Source: Candidatus Moraniibacteriota bacterium (GTDB lineage Bacteria > Patescibacteriota > Minisyncoccia > Moranbacterales > UBA1568). From it: 19,301 nucleotides of DNA. The DNA is taken from assembly GCA_023261685.1 (NCBI GenBank), contig JAHFOM010000013.1, forward strand, positions 1 through 19,301, given 5' to 3'. The number at the start of each line of letters is the position of its first letter. The stretch's first letter is position 1. Positions 14,249-19,301 of the stretch are shown one piece after another. Both the position numbers and the translations under genes were made by a program. The notes below the pieces were generated by a model, which worked only from the letters and a program-made list of their open reading frames with translations, ran no database searches and was not told the DNA's origin.

Positions 14249-14273
14249 AAAGCTGTGTTTTCTAGATTCTTCT

Positions 14274-14945
14274 ATGCATACTACCATTGCTCAGTATCTG
14301 CCTCTTGATCGTCCCTTAATTATTTTTGATCTGGAAACGACCGGCTTGGCCGTCGGGGAGGATAAGATTATAGAGATAGCGTATGAGAAAATCCTGCCAT
14401 CGGGGGAGGTGATATCGTACTGTCAACGCATCAACCCGGGGGTTGCCATTCCGGAAGTCGCGAGCAGTATCAACGGCATCTTTGACAAGGACGTCGCGGA
14501 CGCGCCCAGTTTTGCGACGCTCTGTTACGAGCTCTGGAATACGTTTGAGGGAGCGGATGTCGGGGGATTCAATATCACGGGGTTCGATCTGCCGTTTCTC
14601 CGAGGCGAGTTCGCGAGCGTCGGCAAAACTTTTGATTTCGCATCCAAAAAGATACTGGACGCAAAAATTCTCTACCACAAGATGTCGGCACGTGATATGG
14701 TTGCCCCGCGCAATCTTTCAGCGGCGTACAAATTCTACTGCGGCAAAGAGCATACGACCGCGCATACGGGTGCGGGCGACGTGCGGGTGACGGTGGAGAT
14801 ACTGGAGAAGCAATTGGAGCAGCATCCGGAGTTTCGGAGCTGGGAATACATCGCGGAGCTCCACGGAAATAAAAAGTTGCTGGAATCCGCCAAAACAGAG
14901 CATGCCCCGCTGATAGTAGCTAAACCCCTTGGTACGTTGTTTTAA
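14274..14945 (+). CDS. DEDDh 3'-5' exonuclease (DnaQ/epsilon-like)
   Basis: Predicted 3'-5' exonuclease acting on DNA or RNA by two-metal catalysis, 223 aa. All five catalytic residues of the DEDDh class are visible: D19 and E21 in FDLETTG, D105 in FNITGFDLPFL, and H164 and D169 in AHTGAGDVRVT. The Asn100 region GFNITGFD is characteristic of the DnaQ family. The last 45 residues are a short tail, not a polymerase or helicase domain, so it could act alone or as a proofreading subunit. Its own promoter is at 14088-14116. The GIY-YIG element begins one base after its stop. Confidence 0.92.
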   Translation: MHTTIAQYLPLDRPLIIFDLETTGLAVGEDKIIEIAYEKILPSGEVISYCQRINPGVAIPEVASSINGIFDKDVADAPSFATLCYELWNTFEGADVGGFNITGFDLPFLRGEFASVGKTFDFASKKILDAKILYHKMSARDMVAPRNLSAAYKFYCGKEHTTAHTGAGDVRVTVEILEKQLEQHPEFRSWEYIAELHGNKKLLESAKTEHAPLIVAKPLGTLF

Positions 14946-15289
14946 GGTCATTCTGAGCATAGCGAAGAATCCCGTATGGATAGAGTTTACTTTGTGTATA
15001 TTGCTACCAATAAGAGGAACACGGTTTTGTATACAGGTGTCACGAGAGATATCTACGTCAGAATGTCACAACATAAGAGCAAATTGGTAAAAGGTTTCAC
15101 AAGTAAGTATAATGTGGACAAGTTGGTCTTTGTTGAAAACTTTGGAACACCGATGGGAGCTATCAGCGCTGAGAAGAGAATAAAAGGGTGGACAAGAAAG
15201 AAAAAGATTGACTTGATAGAAAAACAGAACCCAAAATGGAATGACTTGTTTCTTTTGGAACGGGATTCCTCGACAAGCTCGGAATGACC
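14946..15289 (+). mobile_element. GIY-YIG element with 30-bp terminal inverted repeats
   Basis: A 344-bp unit bounded by 14946-14975 and 15260-15289, whose arms match as inverted repeats at 25 of 30 positions. The unit begins directly after the exonuclease stop. The same arms lie back to back with about 9 nt between them at 2995-3063, so that copy looks like this element without its gene. The gene starts at the inner edge of the left arm and ends inside the right arm. Mobility is inferred, not shown. Confidence 0.65.
14976..15287 (+). CDS. small GIY-YIG nuclease domain protein
   Basis: Single-domain GIY-YIG protein of 103 aa, related to the UvrC N-domain and homing nucleases. The two motif halves are YFVYI (residues 5-9) and LYTG (18-21). 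Arginine positions in TRDIYVRM (23-30) and the metal-binding Glu in SAEKRIKGW (E66) follow, then the typical end WTRKKKIDLIEKQNPKWNDL. The last nine residues (ERDSSTSSE) and the stop codon are encoded by the right terminal repeat, and the ATG abuts the left repeat. The active-site residues look intact. Whether it cuts the repeat is not known. No Shine-Dalgarno is visible. uppP starts 23 nt after its stop. Confidence 0.88.
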   Translation: MDRVYFVYIATNKRNTVLYTGVTRDIYVRMSQHKSKLVKGFTSKYNVDKLVFVENFGTPMGAISAEKRIKGWTRKKKIDLIEKQNPKWNDLFLLERDSSTSSE

Positions 15290-15309
15290 GGTAAACAGAA
15301 AACCACCCT

Positions 15310-16077
15310 ATGAACTTTATTGACGCTATCATTCTCGGAATAGTAGAAGGCTTGACGGAATTTCTGCCGGTGTCTTCGACGGGACATTTGATCCTCGCCT
15401 CGAGACTGCTTCATCTGCCAGAGACGGATTTTTTGAAGACGTTTCAGATCGCCATCCAGCTCGGGGCGATTCTGGCGGTGGTCGTTTTGTATTTCCGCAA
15501 GTTGTTTCTCGAGTGGGAGATTATGAAGCGTATCGCGGTCGCTCTTTTGCCGGCGCTCGGCATCGGTTTCTTGTTCTATGCCTCCATCCGGACACTTTTT
15601 GAATCTGAGATGACGGTCGTAGCGATGCTGTTTTTTGGTGGTGTTGCTATCATTCTTTTTGAAGTCTTTCACAAAAATAAGGAGGGTATGATTGAAGATC
15701 TGGCGACACTACCGTATCGTACAGCTTTCTCTATTGGTCTATTTCAGGCGATTTCCGTCATTCCGGGGGTATCGCGTGCGGCTGCCACTATTCTCGGCGG
15801 ACTGTGGCTTGGGATGAAGCGCACCGCTATCGTGGAGTTTTCATTCTTGCTTGCGGTGCCGACGATGGTCGCGGCGACGACGCTGGATCTCATAAAGCAC
15901 GCCTCGCTTTTTTCGCGGGCGGACTTTCATCTGCTGGCGATCGGATTTATAGTGTCATTCGCGGTCGCGCTGGTCGCTATCAAATTCTTGCTCCGCTTCG
16001 TCGAGTCGCATACCTTCGCCCTATTCGGCGTCTACCGTATCGTGATCGCAGCCCTCTTTTTCCTTCTGGTTCTCTAA
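15310..16077 (+). CDS. uppP: undecaprenyl-diphosphatase (UppP/BacA)
   Basis: Integral membrane phosphatase that recycles undecaprenyl pyrophosphate to undecaprenyl phosphate, the lipid carrier for peptidoglycan and other wall polymers; overproduction is known to give bacitracin resistance. At 255 aa it has the usual length. The signature EGLTEFLPVSSTGH is at residues 13-26 and PGVSR at 152-156, with the catalytic-site Arg at 156. Several hydrophobic segments are evident (IGFLFYASI, VVAMLFFGGVAIILF, LLAIGFIVSFAVALVAI, IVIAALFFLLVL). It sits between the GIY-YIG gene and folD, 29 nt from the latter, all in one direction. Confidence 0.97.
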   Translation: MNFIDAIILGIVEGLTEFLPVSSTGHLILASRLLHLPETDFLKTFQIAIQLGAILAVVVLYFRKLFLEWEIMKRIAVALLPALGIGFLFYASIRTLFESEMTVVAMLFFGGVAIILFEVFHKNKEGMIEDLATLPYRTAFSIGLFQAISVIPGVSRAAATILGGLWLGMKRTAIVEFSFLLAVPTMVAATTLDLIKHASLFSRADFHLLAIGFIVSFAVALVAIKFLLRFVESHTFALFGVYRIVIAALFFLLVL

Positions 16078-16106
16078 TTTCTGTTTTCGCGTATCACATT
16101 CTACTT

Positions 16107-16946
16107 ATGACATTTCTGTATGGCAAGCCGGTCGCTGACAAGATTCTTCTGGAAACAAAAGCGCGTATCGAGGCAACCGGCATCACGCCGGGATTGGCGG
16201 TGATTTTGGTCGGCGATGACGCTTCGTCGCATTTGTATGTCGGGCTGAAAGAAAAAACAGCCGGTGACATTGGTGTGCATTTCGAGAAATATATTTTTGA
16301 TACCAGCGTCTCACAGGATGATATTCTCGCCTGTATTGGACGGCTCAATGAGCAAAGAGACATCCACGGTATCATCGTGCAGCTACCGCTTCCGGCAGGG
16401 TATGACACCGACAGCATTATCGCTCATATCGATTCGAAAAAAGACGCGGACGGATTTCATCAGGAGACGGTGCAGCAATTTCTCGCCGGAAAGAGTGAGG
16501 CTTGCCCGGTGTTTCCCTTGGCGATGGTGGAACTCTTGCGTTCCAGTCAGGCTTATCAAAAAGGGGAAAGAGGCTCTGTGGTTGCCAATTCTCCGTTGAT
16601 GGGGAGAGTGATGACGCAGGCACTGCTGCTCGAAGGATTGCCGAGCGAGTACGTCTTGTATACTGATTCCACAGAAACAATATCCGAGAGACTCCGTGAT
16701 GCACGGGTGATCATCACCGCCGTGGGCGTGGCGCACTGCATCACCGGATCGATGATCAGTCCCGGCGCGATTATCATCGATGGAGGCATCAGTCATCTGG
16801 ATGGGAAGGTGGTCGGCGATGTCGATCGGGGCAGTGTCTCAGAAAAGGCAGGCTGGCTTTCTCCGGTACCCGGCGGCGTCGGTCCGCTGACCATCGCCTG
16901 TCTTTTGAAACGGACGCTCCTTCTCGCAGAACATTCCGCGAGTTGA
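16107..16946 (+). CDS. folD: methylenetetrahydrofolate dehydrogenase/cyclohydrolase
   Basis: Bifunctional enzyme of one-carbon metabolism that interconverts 5,10-methylene-THF and 10-formyl-THF. Length 279 aa is normal. The catalytic Lys is K48 in YVGLKEK, with Y44. Q92 is in VQLPLP and D114 in KKDADGF, and PVPGGVGPLTIACLL is near the C-terminus. The cofactor half is divergent: the usual GxSxxVGxP loop reads NSPLMGRVMTQ and the usual TVTxCHSxT strand reads YVLYTDSTE, so cofactor preference may differ. ATG 16107 gives the family N-terminus; a frame open back to 15804 lies inside uppP and is rejected. A terminator follows 14 nt after the stop. Confidence 0.96.
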   Translation: MTFLYGKPVADKILLETKARIEATGITPGLAVILVGDDASSHLYVGLKEKTAGDIGVHFEKYIFDTSVSQDDILACIGRLNEQRDIHGIIVQLPLPAGYDTDSIIAHIDSKKDADGFHQETVQQFLAGKSEACPVFPLAMVELLRSSQAYQKGERGSVVANSPLMGRVMTQALLLEGLPSEYVLYTDSTETISERLRDARVIITAVGVAHCITGSMISPGAIIIDGGISHLDGKVVGDVDRGSVSEKAGWLSPVPGGVGPLTIACLLKRTLLLAEHSAS

Positions 16947-16947
16947 A

Positions 16948-16994
16948 TAGAAAAGAAAAAGGAGTCCCTGCATTGAGGGGCTCCTGATTTTTTT
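16948..16994. terminator. bidirectional Rho-independent terminator between folD and the leftward gene
   Basis: GGAGTCCCT (16961-16969) pairs with AGGGGCTCC (16976-16984) around GCATTG with one G-T pair. Seven T follow on the plus strand (16988-16994) and TTTTTCTTTTC follows on the minus strand, so it suits both convergent genes. Confidence 0.88.
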
Positions 16995-17011
16995 ACTTAC
17001 TTCAGCTGAGA

Positions 17012-17215
17012 CTACCAGCCTGTTCTTGGTTTGGATTTTCTCTGTCGGCGGGTAGCATAACTCAGTGGTATCCCGTTGGTTAATTGAGACGGGGAATCGC
17101 ACTGGCAATAGTTTTTATCCGCCGGTGCCGGAAGCGAGTTGATGACATCGTAATCATTAGGATTCCGGACTTTTTGCAGCGGTTTCTGACATTGGGAACA
17201 GTAAATAGAAGGCAT
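17012..17215 (-). CDS. small cysteine-rich (zinc-ribbon-like) protein
   Basis: 67-aa protein, family not recognised. It starts MPSIYCSQCQKPL, a CxxC knuckle at residues 6-9. A second cysteine pair CQC lies at about 38-40, so a zinc-binding fold from four cysteines is plausible. The C-terminus is basic (RRQRKSKPRTGW), which could contact nucleic acid. The start ATG 17215 has GGAG 6 nt upstream; a further in-frame ATG 12 nt earlier would overlap that site. Both the start signal and the shared terminator downstream support a real gene. No clear promoter is seen; transcription may come from read-through of the hairpin at 17278-17298. Confidence 0.65.
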   Translation of the reverse strand: MPSIYCSQCQKPLQKVRNPNDYDVINSLPAPADKNYCQCDSPSQLTNGIPLSYATRRQRKSKPRTGW

Positions 17216-17263
17216 AAAATACTCCATTTGTTAAAGAAGATTGGTGTGTAGTCTGACTTTTCA

Positions 17264-17298
17264 GCCAAAAACAAAAAAGCTCCGCTGGTGGCGGAACT
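17264..17298 (-). terminator. Rho-independent terminator
   Basis: On the minus strand AGTTCCGC-cacca-GCGGAGCT (17298-17278, one G-T pair), then TTTTTTGTTTTTGG. It closes the short unit that begins at the promoter 17410-17437. Confidence 0.85.
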
Positions 17299-17325
17299 GG
17301 ATGTTTTTGAGTGAGTATCGAAAGG

Positions 17326-17400
17326 CTAATCACGCATCAACATACCGTTCCGCTCGCGGAACCAGTAGGTAAATGCAAATGTGACAGTGATTCTTTCCAT
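17326..17400 (-). CDS. possible 24-codon small protein gene
   Basis: ATG 17400 to TAG 17328-17326 encodes 24 residues, MERITVTFAFTYWFRERNGM followed by LMRD. It lies between a strong promoter whose predicted start (about 17403) is only 3 nt from the ATG and a strong terminator 28 nt past the stop. A GTTCCG-cgag-CGGAAC stem sits inside the frame, so this could instead be a small RNA or a repeat-derived frame. No family known; reality uncertain. Confidence 0.35.
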   Translation of the reverse strand: MERITVTFAFTYWFRERNGMLMRD

Positions 17401-17409
17401 ACGCCTTGT

Positions 17410-17437
17410 ATGATAGCACAGTGCGGATTTTTGTCAA
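17410..17437 (-). promoter_or_regulatory. sigma-70 type promoter of the short leftward unit
   Basis: On the minus strand perfect TTGACA (17437-17432), 16 nt, TATCAT (17415-17410). Predicted start near 17403. Confidence 0.7.
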
Positions 17438-17449
17438 AGTGAGAGTCTG

Positions 17450-17472
17450 ATTGGCGCCGAGGGAGGGACTTG
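17450..17472 (-). pseudogene. tRNA-Leu 3'-end fragment
   Basis: Direct repeat of 17533-17555, 22 of 23 positions identical. It covers the 3' half of the T arm, the acceptor 3' strand, the discriminator position (G here instead of A) and CCA. The rest of a tRNA is missing. The offset is 83 bp from the intact gene, on its 3' side. Confidence 0.8.
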
Positions 17473-17490
17473 CCAGCCCAAGGTTGGTCT

Positions 17491-17521
17491 CCTCCCGAGG
17501 CGGACAGGCTGCCTTGGGCGG
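17491..17521. repeat. GC-rich palindrome between tRNA-Leu and its 3' fragment
   Basis: CCCGAGGC (17494-17501) and GCCTTGGG (17511-17518) are complementary except for one G-T pair, with GC-rich flanks. It resembles the other GC palindromes of the window in composition. It fills most of the gap between the fragment and the intact tRNA. Confidence 0.6.
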
Positions 17522-17534
17522 AAACTCTTTTTAT

Positions 17535-17620
17535 TGGTGCCGAGGGAGGGACTTGAACCCTCATGATATTGCTATCGCGGGATTTTGAGTCCCGTGTGTC
17601 TACCATTCCACCACCTCGGC
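17535..17620 (-). tRNA. tRNA-Leu, anticodon CAA
   Basis: On the minus strand the acceptor GCCGAGG/CCTCGGC encloses a D arm with AATGGTAGAC and an anticodon stem CGGGA/TCCCG. The anticodon loop CTCAAAA gives anticodon CAA, reading UUG. A long variable arm GATA-gcaa-TATC marks the class II tRNA, and the T arm is GAGGG-TTCAAGT-CCCTC. Discriminator A is followed by an encoded CCA (17537-17535). All helices are intact, so it should be functional. It serves leuS. Confidence 0.95.
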
Positions 17621-17635
17621 ATAGATTTTTCTGTA

Positions 17636-17772
17636 CGGGATTTTGCCCTGTACCACAAGGGTACAGGGTACTCTACACCCAGTGTGGTGTAGGGTGAGTC
17701 CCGTGTGGTCGCCTGAGGCGACCAAGTCTACCGCTCATCCTTTACCCGCCTCTGGCGGGCACCACCGCGGCA
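17636..17772 (-). pseudogene. tRNA-Leu 5' half interrupted by hairpin-forming inserts
   Basis: Read on the minus strand, pieces of the tRNA-Leu sequence appear in the right order: TGCCGCGGTGG (17772-17762), CGGTAGAC in the D arm, CACGGGACTC, and AAAATCCCG (17644-17636). Between them lie inserts that are themselves palindromes: CCCGCC-aga-GGCGGG (17759-17745), GTCGCC-tca-GGCGAC (17723-17709), and in the anticodon loop about 51 nt (17646-17696) made of two hairpins (CCCTGTACC/GGTACAGGG and CTACACC/GGTGTAG). The variable arm and T arm are absent. It cannot be a working tRNA. It lies in the leader of the intact tRNA transcript. Confidence 0.75.
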
Positions 17773-17826
17773 TTGTGCATTTTTTACTTTTTCTGAAGCC
17801 ACAAATAGCTTGAGGAAAACAAGGTA

Positions 17827-17855
17827 AGCATAGAAAATTGATAATCGTTTGTCAA
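17827..17855 (-). promoter_or_regulatory. promoter for the tRNA-Leu transcript
   Basis: On the minus strand perfect TTGACA (17855-17850), 17 nt, TATGCT (17832-17827). The predicted start near 17820 puts the broken tRNA half in a 200-nt leader ahead of the intact tRNA. It overlaps the parA promoter in the opposite direction. Confidence 0.6.
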
Positions 17856-17866
17856 TGGACTATAAT
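17838..17866 (+). promoter_or_regulatory. promoter of parA, predicted leaderless
   Basis: TTGATA (17838-17843), 17 nt, perfect TATAAT (17861-17866). The expected start, 7 nt downstream, is the A of the parA ATG at 17873, so the mRNA would have no leader. No Shine-Dalgarno is present. Confidence 0.8.
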
Positions 17867-17872
17867 AAAAGA

Positions 17873-18664
17873 ATGGCGAAGATTATCGGGTTTATCAATC
17901 AGAAGGGCGGGGTAGGGAAAACTACCTCGACTATTAATGTTGCGCGCTATCTGGCAGAAGCGGGCAAGAAAGTCCTGCTGGTCGATCTTGATCCGCAGGG
18001 CAACGCTTCTTCGGGGCTCGGTATCGATGCCAAGAGTTTGGAAAAAAATCTCTACCACGCGATGATTCTCGGTTTGCCGGTACAAGAAATCATCCTCCGT
18101 ACGGAAACAGAAAACCTGCACATCATCCCATCGGCGCAGGACTTGGCGGGTGCCGAGATCGAGATGGTGCATATCGATGGGCGGGAATTCCGTCTGCAGG
18201 GAGCGTTGCGATCAGTCCGCTCATACTATGATTATATCCTGATCGACAGTCCGCCGTCGCTCGGACTCTTGACTATCAATGGGCTTGTCGCGTGCGATGA
18301 GGTGGTCGTGCCGGTGCAGACGGAGTACTATGCATTGGAAGGACTGAGCCAGCTCTTGGGGACGATCGAGCTCGTGCGCGAGCATCTCCAGCCCAATCTG
18401 AAAATAATGGGGGCATTGCTCACACTCTATGATCGGCGCAATCGTCTGGCGCGCCAAGTGGTATCCGAGGTACGAGCACATTTTCCGGGGCCGGTGTTCG
18501 AGAGCGTCATACCGCGTTCGGTGCGTCTGGCTGAGGCGCCGAGTTTCGGCAAATCCATTTTGGATTTCGATGCCTTTTCCAAAGGTGCCCGCGCGTACAA
18601 AGGGGTGGCGCGCGAGATACTCGCGTGGGAAGAGGAGGAACGTAAAAAACTAAAGGTATTATAA
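17873..18664 (+). CDS. parA: ParA-family chromosome partitioning ATPase
   Basis: Soj/ParA ATPase that positions chromosome origins together with ParB, by ATP-dependent nonspecific DNA binding. 263 aa, typical for the chromosomal, short ParA type without an N-terminal helix-turn-helix. The deviant Walker A motif KGGVGKTT is at residues 11-18 with signature Lys11. Walker A' VLLVDLDPQGN has Asp at 38 and 40, and Walker B is YDYILIDSPPSLG. The C-terminal SVIPRSVRLAEAPSFGK is standard. ATG 17873 is preferred; in-frame starts at 17849 and 17855 would precede the -10 box. parB follows after a 116-nt AT-rich spacer in the same direction. Confidence 0.97.
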   Translation: MAKIIGFINQKGGVGKTTSTINVARYLAEAGKKVLLVDLDPQGNASSGLGIDAKSLEKNLYHAMILGLPVQEIILRTETENLHIIPSAQDLAGAEIEMVHIDGREFRLQGALRSVRSYYDYILIDSPPSLGLLTINGLVACDEVVVPVQTEYYALEGLSQLLGTIELVREHLQPNLKIMGALLTLYDRRNRLARQVVSEVRAHFPGPVFESVIPRSVRLAEAPSFGKSILDFDAFSKGARAYKGVAREILAWEEEERKKLKVL

Positions 18665-18775
18665 GAATTTTCAATTTCTAATTTTCAATTTTCAATCAAT
18701 AATCAATGTATCAATTTGAAAATTAAATCATTGAAAAATTCAATGAAAATTGAAAATTGAGTATTGAAAATTACA
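18665..18775. repeat. AT-rich spacer repeat between parA and parB
   Basis: Dense alternation of AATTTTCAATTT and AAATTGAAAATT words in both orientations, the same vocabulary as 1312-1405 and 4919-5053. It can fold on itself as long weak hairpins. No GC-rich insert and no terminator T-tail were seen. Confidence 0.7.
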
Positions 18776-18780
18776 AAAGT

Positions 18781-19301
18781 ATGGCTCAACAATACGGTCT
18801 CGGACGGGGATTGGCCTCGCTCATCCCGCCTAAGAAAAAATCTGAAGACGAAGGCACGTCGCCTTTTCATACGCCCGCCAAGAGCGATGCATCCGGCGCA
18901 ACTGGTGGATTTTCTGTACCGCATATCAATCCGATCGTACCAGCCTCGCCGCCCGCTTCGCCGAATCGAGGCGAGAGTCTAGGCGGGCCGTTATCAGTCA
19001 CTGGGGAGCGGAGACCGGCAGCATCAGAGGAACCGGCCGAAACAACTGTCCTGCCGAGAAAAAGCGAGACGGGTATGCTGAGTATTCCGATAGCAAACAT
19101 CATTCCGAATCCACACCAGCCGCGGCTGCATTTTGATCCGACAAAGCTTGATGAGCTCGCAGAATCAATCAAAGAACACGGCATTCTCCAGCCGCTGGTG
19201 GTGAGCCGAATCGGTGAACAATACGAACTCATTGCTGGTGAACGGCGTTTCCAAGCAGCCAAAAAAATCGGACTCGAGAGCGTACCAGTGGTGGTGCGCG
19301 A
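18781..19301 (+). CDS. parB: ParB-family partition protein, 3' truncated by window edge
   Basis: ParB/Spo0J CTP-binding clamp that loads at parS sites and works with ParA. 173 codons are visible. The N-terminus MAQQYGLGRGLASLIP is the conserved ParA-stimulating segment. A long, poorly conserved linker of about 75 residues follows. The ParB/Srx domain then begins at LSIPIANIIPNPHQPRLHFD, with box I-like ILQPLVV and box II GERRFQAAKKIGL. The helix-turn-helix and dimer domain lie outside the window. The linker is rich in Pro, Ser and Gly and contains the GC palindrome 18951-18988. No Shine-Dalgarno is visible before ATG 18781. Confidence 0.95.
   Translation, partial: MAQQYGLGRGLASLIPPKKKSEDEGTSPFHTPAKSDASGATGGFSVPHINPIVPASPPASPNRGESLGGPLSVTGERRPAASEEPAETTVLPRKSETGMLSIPIANIIPNPHQPRLHFDPTKLDELAESIKEHGILQPLVVSRIGEQYELIAGERRFQAAKKIGLESVPVVVR
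18951..18988. repeat. GC-rich palindrome inside the parB linker
   Basis: GCCCGC (18951-18956) pairs with GCGGGC (18983-18988), with TCGCC-gaatcga-GGCGA (18958-18974) inside. It is translated in frame as part of the low-complexity linker (ASPPASPNRGESLGG), so it has not broken the gene. Confidence 0.6.

Noticed and set aside
15804..16106. 101-codon upstream extension of folD
   Set aside because: It lies inside uppP in another frame; ATG 16107 gives the normal FolD length.
17337..17606. 89-codon open frame on the minus strand across tRNA-Leu
   Set aside because: The translation is read out of the tRNA, its 3' fragment and GC palindromes; no protein features.
17646..17696. group I intron in tRNA-Leu
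   Set aside because: At about 51 nt the insert is far too short, consists of two simple hairpins, and the host tRNA lacks its T arm.

Overview
The window looks like chromosomal DNA from a small-genome bacterium, most likely a member of the Patescibacteria (Candidate Phyla Radiation, Parcubacteria-like). This is an inference from gene content and style: bacterial F-type ATP synthase genes, an ORF6N-domain gene, a TrmB-type regulator, a stand-alone receiver protein, AT-rich A/T-repeat spacers, and many small GC-rich palindromes. TGA acts as a normal stop (for example in atpA), so there is no sign of the UGA-to-glycine code used by some relatives. Both edges cut genes: atpA at the left and parB at the right.

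Layout. Positions 1-5534 carry the end of an ATP synthase operon (atpA, atpG, atpD, atpC). It is unusual in that an ORF6N gene, a palindromic repeat and an antisense small membrane-protein gene with its own promoter and terminator lie between atpG and atpD. The atpG-to-atpD block is flanked by inverted copies of an AT-rich repeat, and one copy has gained a clean 33-nt GC-rich insert. Positions 5535-6353 hold a receiver-only response regulator with its own promoter and terminator, then a compact candidate structured RNA. Positions 6354-12076 hold leuS and a sugar nucleotidyltransferase / HAD hydrolase / glmS set, suggesting amino-sugar or cell-envelope precursor metabolism.

Positions 12100-14019 form a divergent regulatory module. 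Two unknown small genes run leftward and a TrmB-like regulator runs rightward, from back-to-back promoters whose -35 boxes sit in two GTCAA-N3-TTGAC palindromes. Positions 14088-16994 carry a DEDDh exonuclease, a GIY-YIG nuclease nested inside a split palindromic repeat (the compact version, without the gene, is at 2995-3063), uppP and folD, closed by a bidirectional terminator.

Positions 17012-17855 are leftward: a small cysteine-rich protein, a short promoter-to-terminator unit with a possible 24-codon gene, and an intact tRNA-Leu(CAA). The tRNA has degenerate tRNA-Leu pieces on both sides, the upstream one broken up by hairpin-forming inserts. The window ends with parA, whose promoter predicts a leaderless mRNA, and the start of parB.

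The best candidates for something undescribed are the GIY-YIG-in-palindrome element, the two-domain RNA upstream of leuS, the broken tRNA-Leu array, and the divergent operator module.
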